A DNA stretch of 64,000 nucleotides from Silene latifolia (lineage: Eukaryota > Streptophyta > Magnoliopsida > Caryophyllales > Caryophyllaceae): the NCBI RefSeq assembly GCF_048544455.1, contig NC_133526.1, positions 3,922,001-3,986,000 of the forward strand. The letters run 5' to 3'. Under the pieces are notes generated by a model that saw only the letters and a list, made by a program, of their open reading frames with translations, was not told the DNA's origin and made no database searches. Position numbers and translations under genes: made by a program. This document shows positions 21,005-32,220 of the stretch, piece by piece. How positions within the stretch are numbered: the first letter of the stretch is position 1; each line of letters starts with the position of its first letter.

Positions 21005-21585
21005 GGGAAATTCTCAGTTGTACCTCTCTGCTATGAGCTAATCCCACTTGTACCCCTACTTTTTAGGAAAGCCCACTTATACCCTTCAATTTACGAGTTA
21101 TTCTCACTTATAGTCTATGAATTGCTCAAGTTATCAACCAAGTCGTTGTAGTATAGCCTAGTCTCACTTGTACTCTTAATTTTTAAGGAAAGTCCACACT
21201 CCAACATCATAATACTAAGCACCAACAACTAAGACGTTAAGTGAATTATCGCTTGTCATTATGAAGCGGAGAATAAGTGTTAAGTACCCTTACGTACGAT
21301 GTTAAGGGCTATGTAAACAATATGATACTTTAATTGAAATATTTGTTTTCACTCCAACAAACATCGTTTTTTTTCCTGCAAATTCATTTTTATATGCCTC
21401 TACTTCATCTCAACGTTCATCTTTTACCCTATTACCACACTTCATCCTCAATATTCATCATTTACTATACTTAAGGGGTATATGTAAGAATAACTAGGAA
21501 GTTGGAGGGTACAAGTAGATTTTCCTGAAAAGTATGGGTACAAGTGGGATTAGCTCATACTAGAGGGTACAAGTGAGAATTTCCC
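21005..21585. mobile_element. Mutator-like MITE with long inverted ends, unit A only
   Basis: The ends start GGGAAATTCTCA and read inward as inverted repeats of about 90 bp, with words such as GAGCTAATCCCACTTGTACC. It is flanked by TAATTTTTT on both sides, a 9-bp duplication typical of MULEs. Units B and C have the empty site (TCGTAATTTTTTCATAAAA at about 43177 and 62227). It therefore inserted in unit A after the duplication. Confidence 0.85.
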
Positions 21586-22757
21586 TAATTTTTTCATAAA
21601 ATAATCTCTTCTGAATTTTTAATTAATTCTTAGTTTCCTCCTTACCTCGTTTCGGTGTAAATTTTTTTTGTAGGTCAAGTGTCGTCGCTTTGTATGCTTT
21701 TTCTTGTTGCAACTTATGTGTATTGCAATCATTATTCCTTTTTTTTTAAACAGTTGATCTCAATCAAGACGGTCATATCCGTCTGAAGATACAATAAGTT
21801 CTCCCAAAGGTTTGCAATTTGTTATAGCCGTTTTAAGGGTAAATTATTGAAATAAGGTTCATAATTTCATTCGCTACAGTATATTCATAATAATTACCAT
21901 ATTTCTTAGCTCATATGAATGAAAATATTACGGAGTACAAATTTTTAGTCATGGATATGGAAAGATTATAGTCTTCTTGTGGTGTTTCTCGAGTCGGAAA
22001 ATGGGTTTCTCCGATCCAGAAAATTAACGATGACAATAAGTTTTCATATAAGTTCCTAAATCCTACTTCCTAGTTTAAACTATTTACTGTCATCTTGAAA
22101 ATTAAAGGTCCTATAAATTTACGATCTAAGAACGTTTGACCGATCCCAGATCTTACAATTCTATTATCGTTGTAGAACGATACGATCTTATTCATTTGAA
22201 AATTTCTAAAGGTACAATCATAATACATCATTGTAAAATTTGAATCATGTACTATAAGTTATAGAAATATGTTCGTAACAATTACACAAAAAATATTATT
22301 CATCAATAATTTATGGATAAATATTAATAAATATAAATATATATTTTGATCTTCAATTTTATATTTTTACCAAATAAAAAACTATATTTAGTTAATTTGT
22401 AAAATCTTTTACAATTGTACAATCTGATTCTACCGAATCGATTGAAAGTAAAATCCCGATCTTGACAACATTGCTTATTGGCTGGCTCCCTTTATGCACA
22501 AAAAATAATTCCTCCTGTTTTTATTACTTTTTTTAATTTGGCTGGTTTATGGTAAACTCGCAATGCTAAACCTGTTACGAAAAGTAGAATACTACTCCTA
22601 CCAGAAAAAAGGAAAGACGGGAATTGATGCTTTATTAGTAATTTAGTTTCCTATATATAATATACTATTACTATGTACAATATAAATTTATTAGATAATT
22701 GGTTATTGTATGTTATATTGTTGTTCTATAACGCACAAATCTTACCCAAACAGAGCC
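21586..22757. other. Spacer between A6 and A7
   Basis: AT-rich and non-coding, with blocks shared with 43200-44440 and 62230-63570. It includes TTGATCTCAATCAAGACGGTC. The leader before A7 reads TATATTGTTGTTCTATAACGCAC; the palindrome seen in other classes is degenerate here. Confidence 0.55.
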
Positions 22758-24155
22758 ATGACTACTAGACCTCGAAAAACACAAAAGATTAACCACACTA
22801 CTAGACCTCGAACAACACAAAAGATTAACCACGGTGGTGGTGGTGGTGGTGGTGGTAATTCTGCAACAATCGACGATTTGGATGATCATATATTAACTGA
22901 AATATTATTTAAACTTCCGTCTTGTGCACCTATAATAGCATGCAAGCTTATAAACAAACGTTGGTGTTCTTTAATCTCCAACCCTAAATTTGCAGCTCAT
23001 TTCTCCGATCATAAGAAGGAAATTACTAGTCTTTCCGAACCATGTTCCAATATTGATGATGACGAGACATCATGGACCTTTATTGCAACTACGAGTGGTC
23101 TTAAAATCCATCGGTACCAATATTGAGGGATCAATGACGCCGTGTTTGGGTCCTCAAAATTCTCGCCGGGATTCTTACCTTGTAATTTCCATATCAAGGC
23201 AACTTTCAAGGACTTAGTCTTATGTTCCTTTTCCCTAAACAATAAGGGAAAGGATCCAATTTATTACATTACCAATCCACTAACCAAGCAATGGTTTGCT
23301 CTGCCACCATGTCCGGGTATTATCGACGTTTTGGATTTTAAGCCATGGGTTGGTTTAGTATGCCAAGAGCCTTATGATGACTACACCCAAGATTACAAGT
23401 TTCGGGTTGTCGTTATTGATGAATGCCCACTACCGGTTTATAAATTGATGGTTTATTGTTCTGAGAATGGTGAATGGAAGAAATTTAAACTTAGTGTATC
23501 GGTCAAACCTGAACTAAAAGCTCAAAAAAGTTATGAAGAAATATTTCAGGGTGTTGTTTGTAATGGCATCATCTACTTTCACCATAGGTTATATTTCGCT
23601 GCGTTTAATCCATTTGATGTGGACGAAACGACTCACACTAGAAAAATTGAGGCTAAGGTTCTCCCGTCATGGCCAGACCCAGTTGAAGGTTATTTGCAAG
23701 AATCTTCGGGACAATTGTTCATCGTGAATAATTCTATTAAACAAAACTATGTATGGTACAATCAACATGGGAGGGCCATTGAATTCCCATTGAAGGTCTG
23801 GAAATTGGACCCGAATCAAGTACCTTTGATGTGGAAGACTACTTTCGAAGGTTCATGCACCGGCAATATGAAAAAACCGGATCCACTCTTTGATATTATC
23901 AACTCAAATCGCTACCTTTTTAAAGATTGTATAGGGATGCACCCGAACAACGACAAATTGATTTATCTACATCTTTTGCGAGAGGAGCAGTTGGTTTTGT
24001 GTGATACACGAACAAGATTGATAAAGCCTTTAAAAAACTTATCGGGATACGATTTTAGAAAGTTTCATAGGCTCGAGCTCCAGTGGTGGCCCACCTCGGT
24101 TCCTTACAAGTGTTTTAATCGTGTCTTTCGTTTGTACGATAATCATACAGGTTGA
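22758..24155 (+). pseudogene. F-box pseudogene A7 (nonsense codon)
   Basis: The start matches B7, with a duplicated TTRPRKTQKINH-type segment (the second copy has T for K) and eight glycines before the F-box (IDDLDDHILTEILFKLP). Codon TGT of B7 (QYCGIN) is TGA here (23124-23126), truncating the product at 122 residues. The frame stays open afterwards to 24155. The C-terminus is also altered: after PTSVP a deletion joins the gene to flanking sequence, replacing the normal end with about 18 unrelated residues. An in-frame upstream ATG at 22710 would add 16 residues. Either lesion alone might be tolerated, but together they indicate a pseudogene. Confidence 0.85.
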
Positions 24156-25732
24156 ATCCTTCCCATTATGCACTCAATAATCCGCTAATTACGGTCTAAT
24201 TCTATATTAAGGAATATTGGATTGAATCACATCAAATCCCAGTGAGCATGTGATTCTAATTTTCCAACTTCCAACTATAGTATGTACACAACGGTGGAGC
24301 GAGGGGGATAGTAGGGACGCTCGTTCTCATTAACGTTGAAAATTTCGAAAGTTTTGATTAAAATCTTCAAAAAAAATTGAGGCAGCTGAAAATATTCGCC
24401 TCCCTAACTTTAAATTTTGACTCCACACTATTTAACACCTGATCAGTGGTAGAGCTGTGGAGGCAGGGATTAGAATCGTTAAATTAAATTGTTTAATTAG
24501 AATCGTTAAATTCTTAAATCTAGGATTAAGATCTTATAACTTTAGGTTCATAGGTTTTACTTTATCCTATTCAAGTAGTATTCATTTGCACGACTTTTGG
24601 TTAGTTGTAGCATATATAAATCTAACTATTTCTAGTTTTTGTTGTTCAATCATTGATCTCAAGTTATTGTAATGATTTGGTATGCATGGTTTTGTAGTTG
24701 CTCACTTGCTCATGATGTTCATAAACTATACCAGTATACCACCAAAAGTGGTAATATAATTAATGGTGTAGAATTTGAGTTTTATAATAATGTTTTCGAG
24801 TTTTGTTGTATGAAAATGAGATATATTATAAAGCTTATAAACCCATCTATTAAAAAAAAAAAAAAAAAAAACTTTCAAAAACCTCTGAAAATTCACACAT
24901 AAACTCAGGTAGATTTAGGTCAGTTGTACGATACTATGATACTATTATACCACTAGAGGTATAATATTAAAAATTACACTTTTTTAAGTATTCTCCCTAT
25001 CCCAGTAAATAATTTATACTCCCTCATATTCACTATATTCTTCCCTATTTCTTTATTCGGATTATTCGGGTTTTCTTTCCTATTTCCTTTATTGGGTTGA
25101 TTTGTGTGGTTCAAATTCAATTGCATGTTTAATATATAATTTTATGATGATAATAATTAATACCATAAGTGTGCATGTTTATACTAATTAATTATTTTAT
25201 TTTATGAAAATTGACCATCTTCTAGTCTTCTATAAATATTTAGGAAAATTACCAAGCATCTCCTTTCTTTTAGTCTCCTTGAAATTGACCATCTTAATTA
25301 ATTATTTTATTTTAAGGAAATTGACCATCTTAATTAATTATTTTATTTTAAGGAAATTGACCATGTTTTGGTCTCTTACAAATGTTTAGGAAAATTACCA
25401 AACCTCTATATAATTTAATTTTAACCCAAACTATATAATATTTGCATTGAGATCCCTTAATCGGGTCTATCACACGGTGCTAGTGATTTAAAACTATATA
25501 GTATAATTAATTTGTATAACTTTCTTTAATTACATTGAAGTCCCTTGGTTTCTGGATTTAATATATAGTATTGATTGATTATTTGGACCAGACAATATAC
25601 ATGACCCTTCATATAATTGATTTTTGACCACACAAATTTGTCAAAAAAGAAAAGAGGAAACAACGATAAAATTGGACGAAAAGGAAAAAAAGGAACAACA
25701 TAGAAAATTGGATGGAGTATTTATCATTTTTT
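24156..25732. other. Right flank of unit A
   Basis: Non-coding and AT-rich. The segment 24215-24960 matches 49437-50210 in unit B. It contains a 36-bp tandem repeat (25285-25357), a poly(A) run near 24850 and, before 25717, a right-end remnant of the Stowaway-like element complete in unit B at 50408-50604. Confidence 0.55.
25285..25375. repeat. 36-bp tandem repeat
   Basis: TTGACCATCTTAATTAATTA and the following text (to AAGGAAA) recurs with a 36-bp period at 25285 and 25321, with a partial third start at 25357. It is absent from unit B. Confidence 0.75.
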
Positions 25733-26203
25733 GAATCCATTTTTGAAATAATGCTCAAAAATAAATATTTGTTGTTTTGGGTCGGTTTTGAAAATATTTG
25801 TCAAAATGGTGTCCACGTAGGCTCAGAATTTCTAGACCTGAAACACGTCACTACCAATGGCGTGTTTTGTGAAGGAAACACGCCATTAGCAGTGGCGTGT
25901 CTTTACAACAATTTTTTTCTTCAACTGACAGAACTTAAAAAAAAAAAAAAAAAAAAATTATACATAGACACGCCATAGTGGCGTGTTTCCGCTCCGAAAC
26001 CCGCCATTCCCAATGGCGTGTTTGTTTTAGTCCATTTTTTAATGAAATTTCTTTCCCTACTCATTATAAACACGCCATTGGTAATGGCGTGTTTTAGGTC
26101 CAGAAATCTTGAGCCTACGTAGACACCATTTTGACAAATATTTTCAAAATCGATCCTAAACAACAAATATTTTATTTTTAAGCATTATTTCAAAAATAAA
26201 TTC
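25733..26203. mobile_element. Mutator-like MITE with long inverted arms, unit A
   Basis: The ends GAATCCATTTTTGAAATAATG and rc(CATTATTTCAAAAATAAATTC) are flanked by TCATTTTTT on both sides, a 9-bp duplication. The arms are about 200 bp of imperfect inverted repeat. The interior holds repeated palindromic AACACGCCATT/AATGGCGTGTT words. The unit B copy is at 50620-51100, so insertion predates the A/B duplication. It folds into a long hairpin if transcribed. Confidence 0.85.
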
Positions 26204-27481
26204 TCATTTTTTCCACTTTTTCAGTGGGTTAGTGACCCCACGACCCAGATGATGGTTTTGTCATCCTTCCTTGAAATACCTACGTGACATCTTTATTGTT
26301 AGGTTGAATGACTCATTCTCTAACTTCAAATCACTGGTAGTGCATTTTTCGTAATCAATATTGATCAATATTATGGTCAAGTTGACTTGATAAGAGGGTT
26401 TACTAGGTCAGATGTGGATCAGATGTATTTTACTACTCTCTATGAGCGAGACTAAAGGGGATATAGGGAAAAATATATAATTAAAGAAAATATGGAAAAA
26501 TGAGGGGTAAATAGGAAAAAAATTGGCCTAATAATTCTGGGTTTAATTGTGGGTTGTTAAGTGAGTCATTTAATGACATTTTTTGTATAAATATTATAAA
26601 ATGTACACAAAGACAACCCAATAATATTGTAAGTCAAATAAGTAATGTTACCTTTTATTTGTATCGTCCGTTTACACTAAGGATTACCTTTAATTTGCGT
26701 CGGAGGAGTACTTTAAATTACAAACACAATTAAAAATCAATTTTTATATACAAATTATAAATTTAATAATAAAATAATCATTAAAATGACTTAATTCTTA
26801 GGACTATGGGGGTGTGTGGTAAAAGGCGGATTGAGAAATTTTTAGCATATATTTAAGGCTTTTAGCATGTTTGACTCACAAATCTATTATTTTGAGTGTT
26901 TGATAAATGACATATTGAAAGAGTAGATTGGAGCTCAATCTACTCTTTTTCAATATGCTGCTTCACCCAGCATATTTACATTAGTAGATTGTGAAATATG
27001 AATCCGTCGACAATTTACACATACGCACAACAATCTATTAACCAAAATCTGCTAATTATCAAACACTTCTACTAAATTTGCTAATTGAAATATACTAGTC
27101 AAACCTGTTAATCCAATCTGTAATTTATAATCTGTTTGACCAATCTGATTCTGCTAATATTAATTTGCTGATTACCAAACAGGGCCATTCAAGATAACTA
27201 ATGTAAAAATTGAATATGATTAAAATACTAGGAAAAAATGAACATACATCGGATGTATTACCTCAAATTTTATTTGTTTTTGAGCATATGTATATTTTTT
27301 TTCTCAAGCTTATTACCTCAAACTTTATTTGTTTTTGAGCATATGTATATTTTTTCTGAGTTTATTAAAGTTTATAAGTTATATTTTAATTTTTTTTCCA
27401 TCAAAACTCAAATTTAACTAAGCTTATATGTAATATTTTTTAGTTTTATGTACTAGTGTACGTCGACGACCTCGTGTACTA
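26204..27481. other. Flank between the MULE MITE and the copia remnant
   Basis: Non-coding. It is shared with unit B (51110-52131) up to about 26897. It includes a MITE-like element at about 26809-27190 and a two-copy 55-bp repeat around TGAGCATATGTATATTTTTT (27281 and 27336). A 31-bp direct repeat containing GTACTAGTGTACGTCGACGA abuts the copia frame. Confidence 0.5.
26809..27190. mobile_element. MITE-like element, unit A
   Basis: The left end GGGGGTGTGTGGTAA and the right end rc(TTACCAAACAGGGCC) are imperfect inverted repeats with a TGTNTGGTAA core. This is common in hAT and Harbinger MITEs. The interior has the inverted pair AGTAGATTGGAGC/GCTCAATCTACT. The target duplication is not clear. 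The unit B copy is cut at 52131 by the B/C junction. Confidence 0.5.
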
Positions 27482-28444
27482 GTGTACGTCGACGACCTCG
27501 TCATTTGTGGAAATAATCACGATATGATTCGCCAATTCAAGTATTACTTATCCACGTGCTTTCACATGAAGGATTTGGGAGCTCTAAAATATTTTCTAGG
27601 TCTTGAAATCGCGAGGAATGCAACCGACATATTTATCTCTCAACGAAAATATGCTCTTGATATACTCTCCGAAACGGGCCTCCTTGGATCCAAGCCATCA
27701 TCTATTCCAATGGAACCCAATCATCATTTGGGAATTTCGAAAGCTGCTCTCATGACCGATCCCCAACCTTACAGGCGCCTCATTGTGCGTCTCGTCTATC
27801 TTACTATTACTCGTCTTAAGTTAACCTACTTCGTCCACATCTTAGCACAATTCATGCATGCTCCTACCATCGAACATTGGCACACCGCCTTGCAAGTTGT
27901 TCGTTACATTAAAAATTCGGCAGGACAGGGTCTTCTTCTTCGGTCAGACAATGATCTTTCTCTCCACGCATACTGCGATGCCGACTATGCCAGATCCCCC
28001 AAAAGCCATCGTTCACTCACAGCCTACTTGGTTTTCTTAGGCTCTACTCCAATCTCCTGGAAAACCAAGAAACAAAATACGGTCTCCCTCTCATCAACTG
28101 AAGCCGAATACCGAGCTATGACACATACGACATGCGAACTGAAATGGTTAAAAGGCCTTCTCGGTTTTCTTGGGATATCCCACACTCACTCAATAAAGTA
28201 CTTTTGTGACAATCAATCTGCGCTCCTCATTGCTCAAAATCCGGTCTTTCATGAACGGACCAAACACATCGTAGCTGACTGTCAATTTGTCCGCGACGAG
28301 ATACAAAACGGTACAATCGAAACAAGATATGTTCATACTAAGAAGCAACTCGTGGATGATATACTCACCAAAGCCCTCGGTCGTGCATCATTTACTGATA
28401 TTTTGTCCAAGCTGGGCGTCTCCAACCTCCACGCACCAGCTTGA
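27482..28444 (+). mobile_element. Ty1/copia remnant: RT C-terminus and RNase H
   Basis: A 320-codon open frame starts at the YVDD catalytic motif of a copia reverse transcriptase (VYVDDLVICGN). It continues through MKDLGALKYFLGLEIA, then RNase H motifs DADYARSPKSHRS, SLSSTEAEYRAM and DNQSALLIAQNPVFHERTKHI, and ends after SNLHAPA. Gag, protease, integrase and most of the RT are missing. A polypurine tract and a likely 3' LTR follow. The start lies in a short duplication that breaks the frame, so it is not autonomous. Confidence 0.9.
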
Positions 28445-28665
28445 GGGGGGGGGGATGTTAATAGCCGTTGCATATCTTCCATAAGCCGTTGGCTCACAAT
28501 ATCTTCCCAAGGCAACAAAATATTTCCTTCCGTATATAAAGATTTAGTAGTTGTTAGAATTATATTTTCCGTAAATATGGTTCATGTATATATAGCCTTA
28601 CATAGCTCTTGTACAAACACAATAGTTTGGCTAATAAAATCCTATGCATATTATATCCTACGATT
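28445..28665 (+). mobile_element. Polypurine tract and probable copia 3' LTR
   Basis: A run of ten G (28445-28454) follows the RNase H stop codon directly, and TGTTAATAGCC starts at 28456 as a 3' LTR would. Inside lie TATATAAAG (28533) and AATAAAATC (28637), candidate promoter and polyadenylation signals. The 3' limit is not resolved, and no 5' LTR is seen in the window. Confidence 0.6.
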
Positions 28666-29694
28666 TCTATTAAAAAGAATCACAATTTAATACGGAGTAA
28701 AAATTGAACCTCAAAGAAGCATAAAAACAACATAAGAGTACAATTTAGTTAGTGATGTATATGATTTTTGGAAGGATGTTGCTTCAAAAGAAAATCTTGA
28801 GAAAAATATATACTCAAAACAAAGGAGGTTAGTTATTGAGGGCAACCGAGAAGTTAAAGATAGAGGAAGAGGAACAAATAGAAGTTTTGTGCAAGCCTTG
28901 ATCAGTGCATTTAATATGAGAAAATGGTCAATTATAACGGTGAATATAAGGCGGAGGGATAACGATATTCTCTAATTAGGAGTAAGTATTGCACTTATTA
29001 TTATTTATTGGTTAGGTAACTTGGTTACTTCTAAATTACCATCTTACCCTCTTAGTTTACAATAAAAAATATGCCTATATGGCACACAAATAATATCCTA
29101 CAACCAGTTGTATAGTAGTATTGTACAACCGCCTCAAAGTTGTTGAACTCTTACACAAAGTTGCTGAGCTATTTTACAAATTACTGAGCAATTTTATGGA
29201 GTTATTGAGCTTAATAATTATTCTGTTAAGCTCAATAACTTTATATCATAACTCGATAATTAGTAGAGCTCGATAACTTTATAACAAAGCTCAACTACAT
29301 TAAATAACTTGTATAATACATTAACTGTATATAGTACTATAAGTACAAGCAAGAGGCCGCCACGTGGCGCTTAAAACATGTTACCTTTTTATATTATTAT
29401 ATAGAATGTATACTTCTTCATCTCCAATGGACTATTCGATCTGTCCGTTAATTCTAAATGTTCGATGTTTGATTTGTTAGAAATATAATTTTTGAAAAAA
29501 ATCGTGATTTATTTTTGAAAATTAACAATAATATTGCGATTCACCCAAAAAAAAAATTGACAGTAATATTTAACCCAAATTATACGATAAAGTACATATA
29601 CTCAACGTTACCCGAGGTACCGACGTACCGTACCCGACCTATCAAAAACGCCCAAAAACTCCTCTTGCTTTCTTTATTTAAGGCTGGTTTATGG
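28666..29694. other. Spacer before unit B gene 1
   Basis: No gene is seen. Short repeats around GAGCTTAATAATTATTCTGTTAAGCTC (split palindrome, 29206-29238) lie near 29100-29300. Homology with the A1 upstream region begins near 29405 (29407 aligns with about 5305). Confidence 0.55.
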
Positions 29695-30023
29695 TAGGGG
29701 TGGTCAACAGTGCGGGTCGGCTGGGTCCGCGACGGGTCAGGAACGGGTCGGGTCAGGATTTGGGAGACCCGGAACCGGCCCGGGTAAAGGGGCAGTGCGG
29801 GCCGGGTTGAGGCGGGTCAGTGTGGGCCGGGTTAGAAGTGACCCGTGAGGCGGGTCTAGGACGGGTTCGGGTTTGGATGAGCTGGGTTTGACATTTGGGG
29901 ACCCGTAACCGGCCCGGATATAGGGGCGGGTCTGGTCGGGTCCGGTTCTGGCGGGCCAGATTCATCAACGGGTCACAGGCGGGTCGGGTTACCAAGACCG
30001 ACCCGCACTGTTGACCACCCCTA
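29695..30023. mobile_element. hAT-like MITE rich in GGGTCGGG, unit B only
   Basis: Perfect terminal inverted repeats start TAGGGGTGGTCAACAGTGCG. They are flanked by the 8-bp duplication GTTTATGG (29687-29694 and 30024-30031). The empty site is intact upstream of A1 (GGCTGGTTTATGGTAAAAAC at about 5593). It is 329 bp, non-coding, with a GC-rich interior of CGGGTC words. A recent insertion after the A/B duplication. Confidence 0.92.
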
Positions 30024-30204
30024 GTTTATGGTAAAAACAATCTGATTGATCAGTTCTTTATTTTGTATACTTGATGGCCAAGCAAGATTAAAAAGAATAT
30101 AATATAATAATTCTACTCGCTCCTACCAGGAAAAGGAAAACTAGTACTTGTATATACATAAGATTTTGATGACAACAACGCAGAAATCACAAGGAAAGAG
30201 AGCC

Positions 30205-31527
30205 ATGAGTAGACCTAAAAAAAAACGAAGGATAAATGACGGTGGCGGCGGCGGTGGTGGTGGTAATTCAACAACAATTGACGATTTGGATGACAATATG
30301 TTAACTCAAATATTATTTAGACTTCCGTCTTGTGCACCTATAATAGCATGTAAGCTTGTAAACAAACGTTGGTGTTCTTTAATCTCCGATCCTAAATTTG
30401 CGTCTCACTTCTCCGATCATAAGAAGGAAAACACTAGTCTATCCAAACCATGGACTTTTATTGCAAGTAAGAACGATGATAACGGTCCTTTATTGAACGA
30501 TGATAATACTAGCACAATTGAATCCGTGTTTGGGTCCCCAAAATTCTCGCTGAGGTTCATACCTTGTGGTGTCGTTATTGAAGCAACTTTCAAGGACTTG
30601 GTATTATGTTCCGATCCTAAGACCAGTTATAGTCAGGGTCGGATTTATTACATTACCAGTCCACTAACCAAGCAATGGGTTCGTCTTCCACCATCCCCTG
30701 CTATTATCGACGACAAATGCCCATCCAAGCCATGGGTTGGTTTAGTATGCCAACAGCCTTATGACGACTTTACCCAAAATTACAAGTTTAGGGTTGTTGT
30801 CATTAATCACTGTCCACCACCGGTTTATGAATTGCTGGTTTATTGCTCCCTGATTGGTGAATGGAAGAAATTTAATCTTAGCGTATCCATCAATCCTGAA
30901 CTAGCGGCTCAAAAGCATCTTTATGATACCCAATTTCAGGGTGTTGTTTGTAACGGCATCATTTACCTTTACCATAGGTTATATTTTGCTGCGTTTAATC
31001 CGTTCGATGTGGAGGAGACGACTGAGACTAGGAAAATTGAGGCTAAGGTTCTCCCGATATTGCCAGACCCATCAATTGAAGAAGGTTATTTGCGAGAGTC
31101 TTCGGGAAAATTGTTCATTATTCATAACCCTAACAAGAAAAATTATGTGAGCTATAAGCGACGTGGGAATGCCATTGAATTGTCGTTGAAGGTCTGGAAA
31201 ATGGACCCGAATCAAGTACCTTTAATATGGAAGACGACTTTCAAAGGTTCATGCAGAGGCAATGTGAATAACCCCTTTGATATAAAGTCATCATACCGCG
31301 GCAATATTCACTTTGTCTGGAATTTAGGTATCCACCCGAACAATGACAAGTTGATTTATATCCTTCTTTGGCGAGAGGATCGCTTGGTTTTGTGCGATAC
31401 AAGAACAAAATTGATCAAGCCTTTATTTAGTCTTCCAGGATATCGTTTCAAGTTGCTTCATAGACTCGAGCTCCAGTGGTGGCCTACCTCAGTTCCTAAG
31501 GCATACTTGTCAAATACCTCTCCATAG
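30205..31527 (+). CDS. F-box protein B1
   Basis: Predicted 440-residue single-exon F-box protein. The basic N-terminus (SRPKKKRRIND) could act as a nuclear localisation-like patch. It is followed by eight glycines and the F-box at about 25-65. The C-terminal region is the family type and ends LELQWWPTSVPKAYLSN. From about codon 230 it is nearly identical to A1. The central segment near 30745-30830 (DDFTQNYKFRVVVINHC) instead matches genes 2 and 3, a likely conversion tract. The start follows GAGAGCC as in A1. An in-frame ATG at 30169 would add 12 residues but is not conserved in A1. Confidence 0.87.
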   Translation: MSRPKKKRRINDGGGGGGGGNSTTIDDLDDNMLTQILFRLPSCAPIIACKLVNKRWCSLISDPKFASHFSDHKKENTSLSKPWTFIASKNDDNGPLLNDDNTSTIESVFGSPKFSLRFIPCGVVIEATFKDLVLCSDPKTSYSQGRIYYITSPLTKQWVRLPPSPAIIDDKCPSKPWVGLVCQQPYDDFTQNYKFRVVVINHCPPPVYELLVYCSLIGEWKKFNLSVSINPELAAQKHLYDTQFQGVVCNGIIYLYHRLYFAAFNPFDVEETTETRKIEAKVLPILPDPSIEEGYLRESSGKLFIIHNPNKKNYVSYKRRGNAIELSLKVWKMDPNQVPLIWKTTFKGSCRGNVNNPFDIKSSYRGNIHFVWNLGIHPNNDKLIYILLWREDRLVLCDTRTKLIKPLFSLPGYRFKLLHRLELQWWPTSVPKAYLSNTSP

Positions 31528-32220
31528 ACTCATACTTGTTTTCACAATTTCACCCATATTCGCTGGTATATTTTTCGCTTTGCCCTTATTTTTCTAGTTT
31601 CTATTTTTTGTCCTATATCGGAGTTGGGAGATGTAGTATCCATTATTACAGTATCCATTAATTTTTTTTTCCTATATGTCTGTCATCCTTTTGCGGTTTT
31701 GCGCTGACGGTTGAGATGATGGCCGCCTTCTTTGTTGAGCAGTATGGCTTCAGGGCAAATCTGCATATTTCCGAAACTTATACGAGAGGGGTTTCGTACG
31801 AGAATATTTAACAAATCATTTCCTTTGTCCTTGTCATTTGTTTACGAATTTTATTCATAGATGTCTCATTTATTTGTTTACCTTTCTATATAGGAGTATT
31901 ATTTTTCTCTTATCCTCCTTGTTCAGTTATTCGTAGTTGAAACCACTGACTCGAATATGACTAGATTTGAAGGATTCGACTTGAAGATGACTCAAAATAA
32001 CAAATTTAAATTCACTCTTAATAATATATTCGTTACAATTTACAAAACAAAAGATCAACAATCAAACATTTTTCGATTATAAATAAGTGTTTTCGCAAAA
32101 TACGAGTACATAAAATATTCATCTTAATATTGACCCAAACATGACCAGGACAATTATACGTTACTTAATTAATACTGTACGACTCAACGTCCAAAGTGAC
32201 TCAATAACTAAACCTGTAAG
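31528..32220. other. 3' flank of B1
   Basis: Nearly identical to 7122-7803 and 52302-52992. Non-coding; probably includes the inherited 3'UTR. It shares with unit C, but not A, the short ATAAAATATTC segment near 32112. Confidence 0.6.

Larger units (their letters stand above)
5305..27190 (+). repeat. Segmental tandem duplication, unit A
   Basis: Gene order, intergenic sequence and several transposons match unit B at an offset of about 24.4 kb on the left half (A1 to B1 24,400; A2 to B2 24,420; A3 to B3 24,422). Homology starts near 5305/29405. It continues past the last gene into the MULE-type MITE and another MITE near 26809-27190. Four of its seven F-box loci are broken. Confidence 0.85.

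Noticed and set aside
25285..25375. CRISPR-like or satellite array
   Set aside because: Only two to three direct copies without spacers, in plant nuclear DNA. It is a local tandem duplication.
27482..28444. Autonomous copia retrotransposon
   Set aside because: Only the end of RT and the RNase H remain. No gag, integrase or 5' LTR is in the window.
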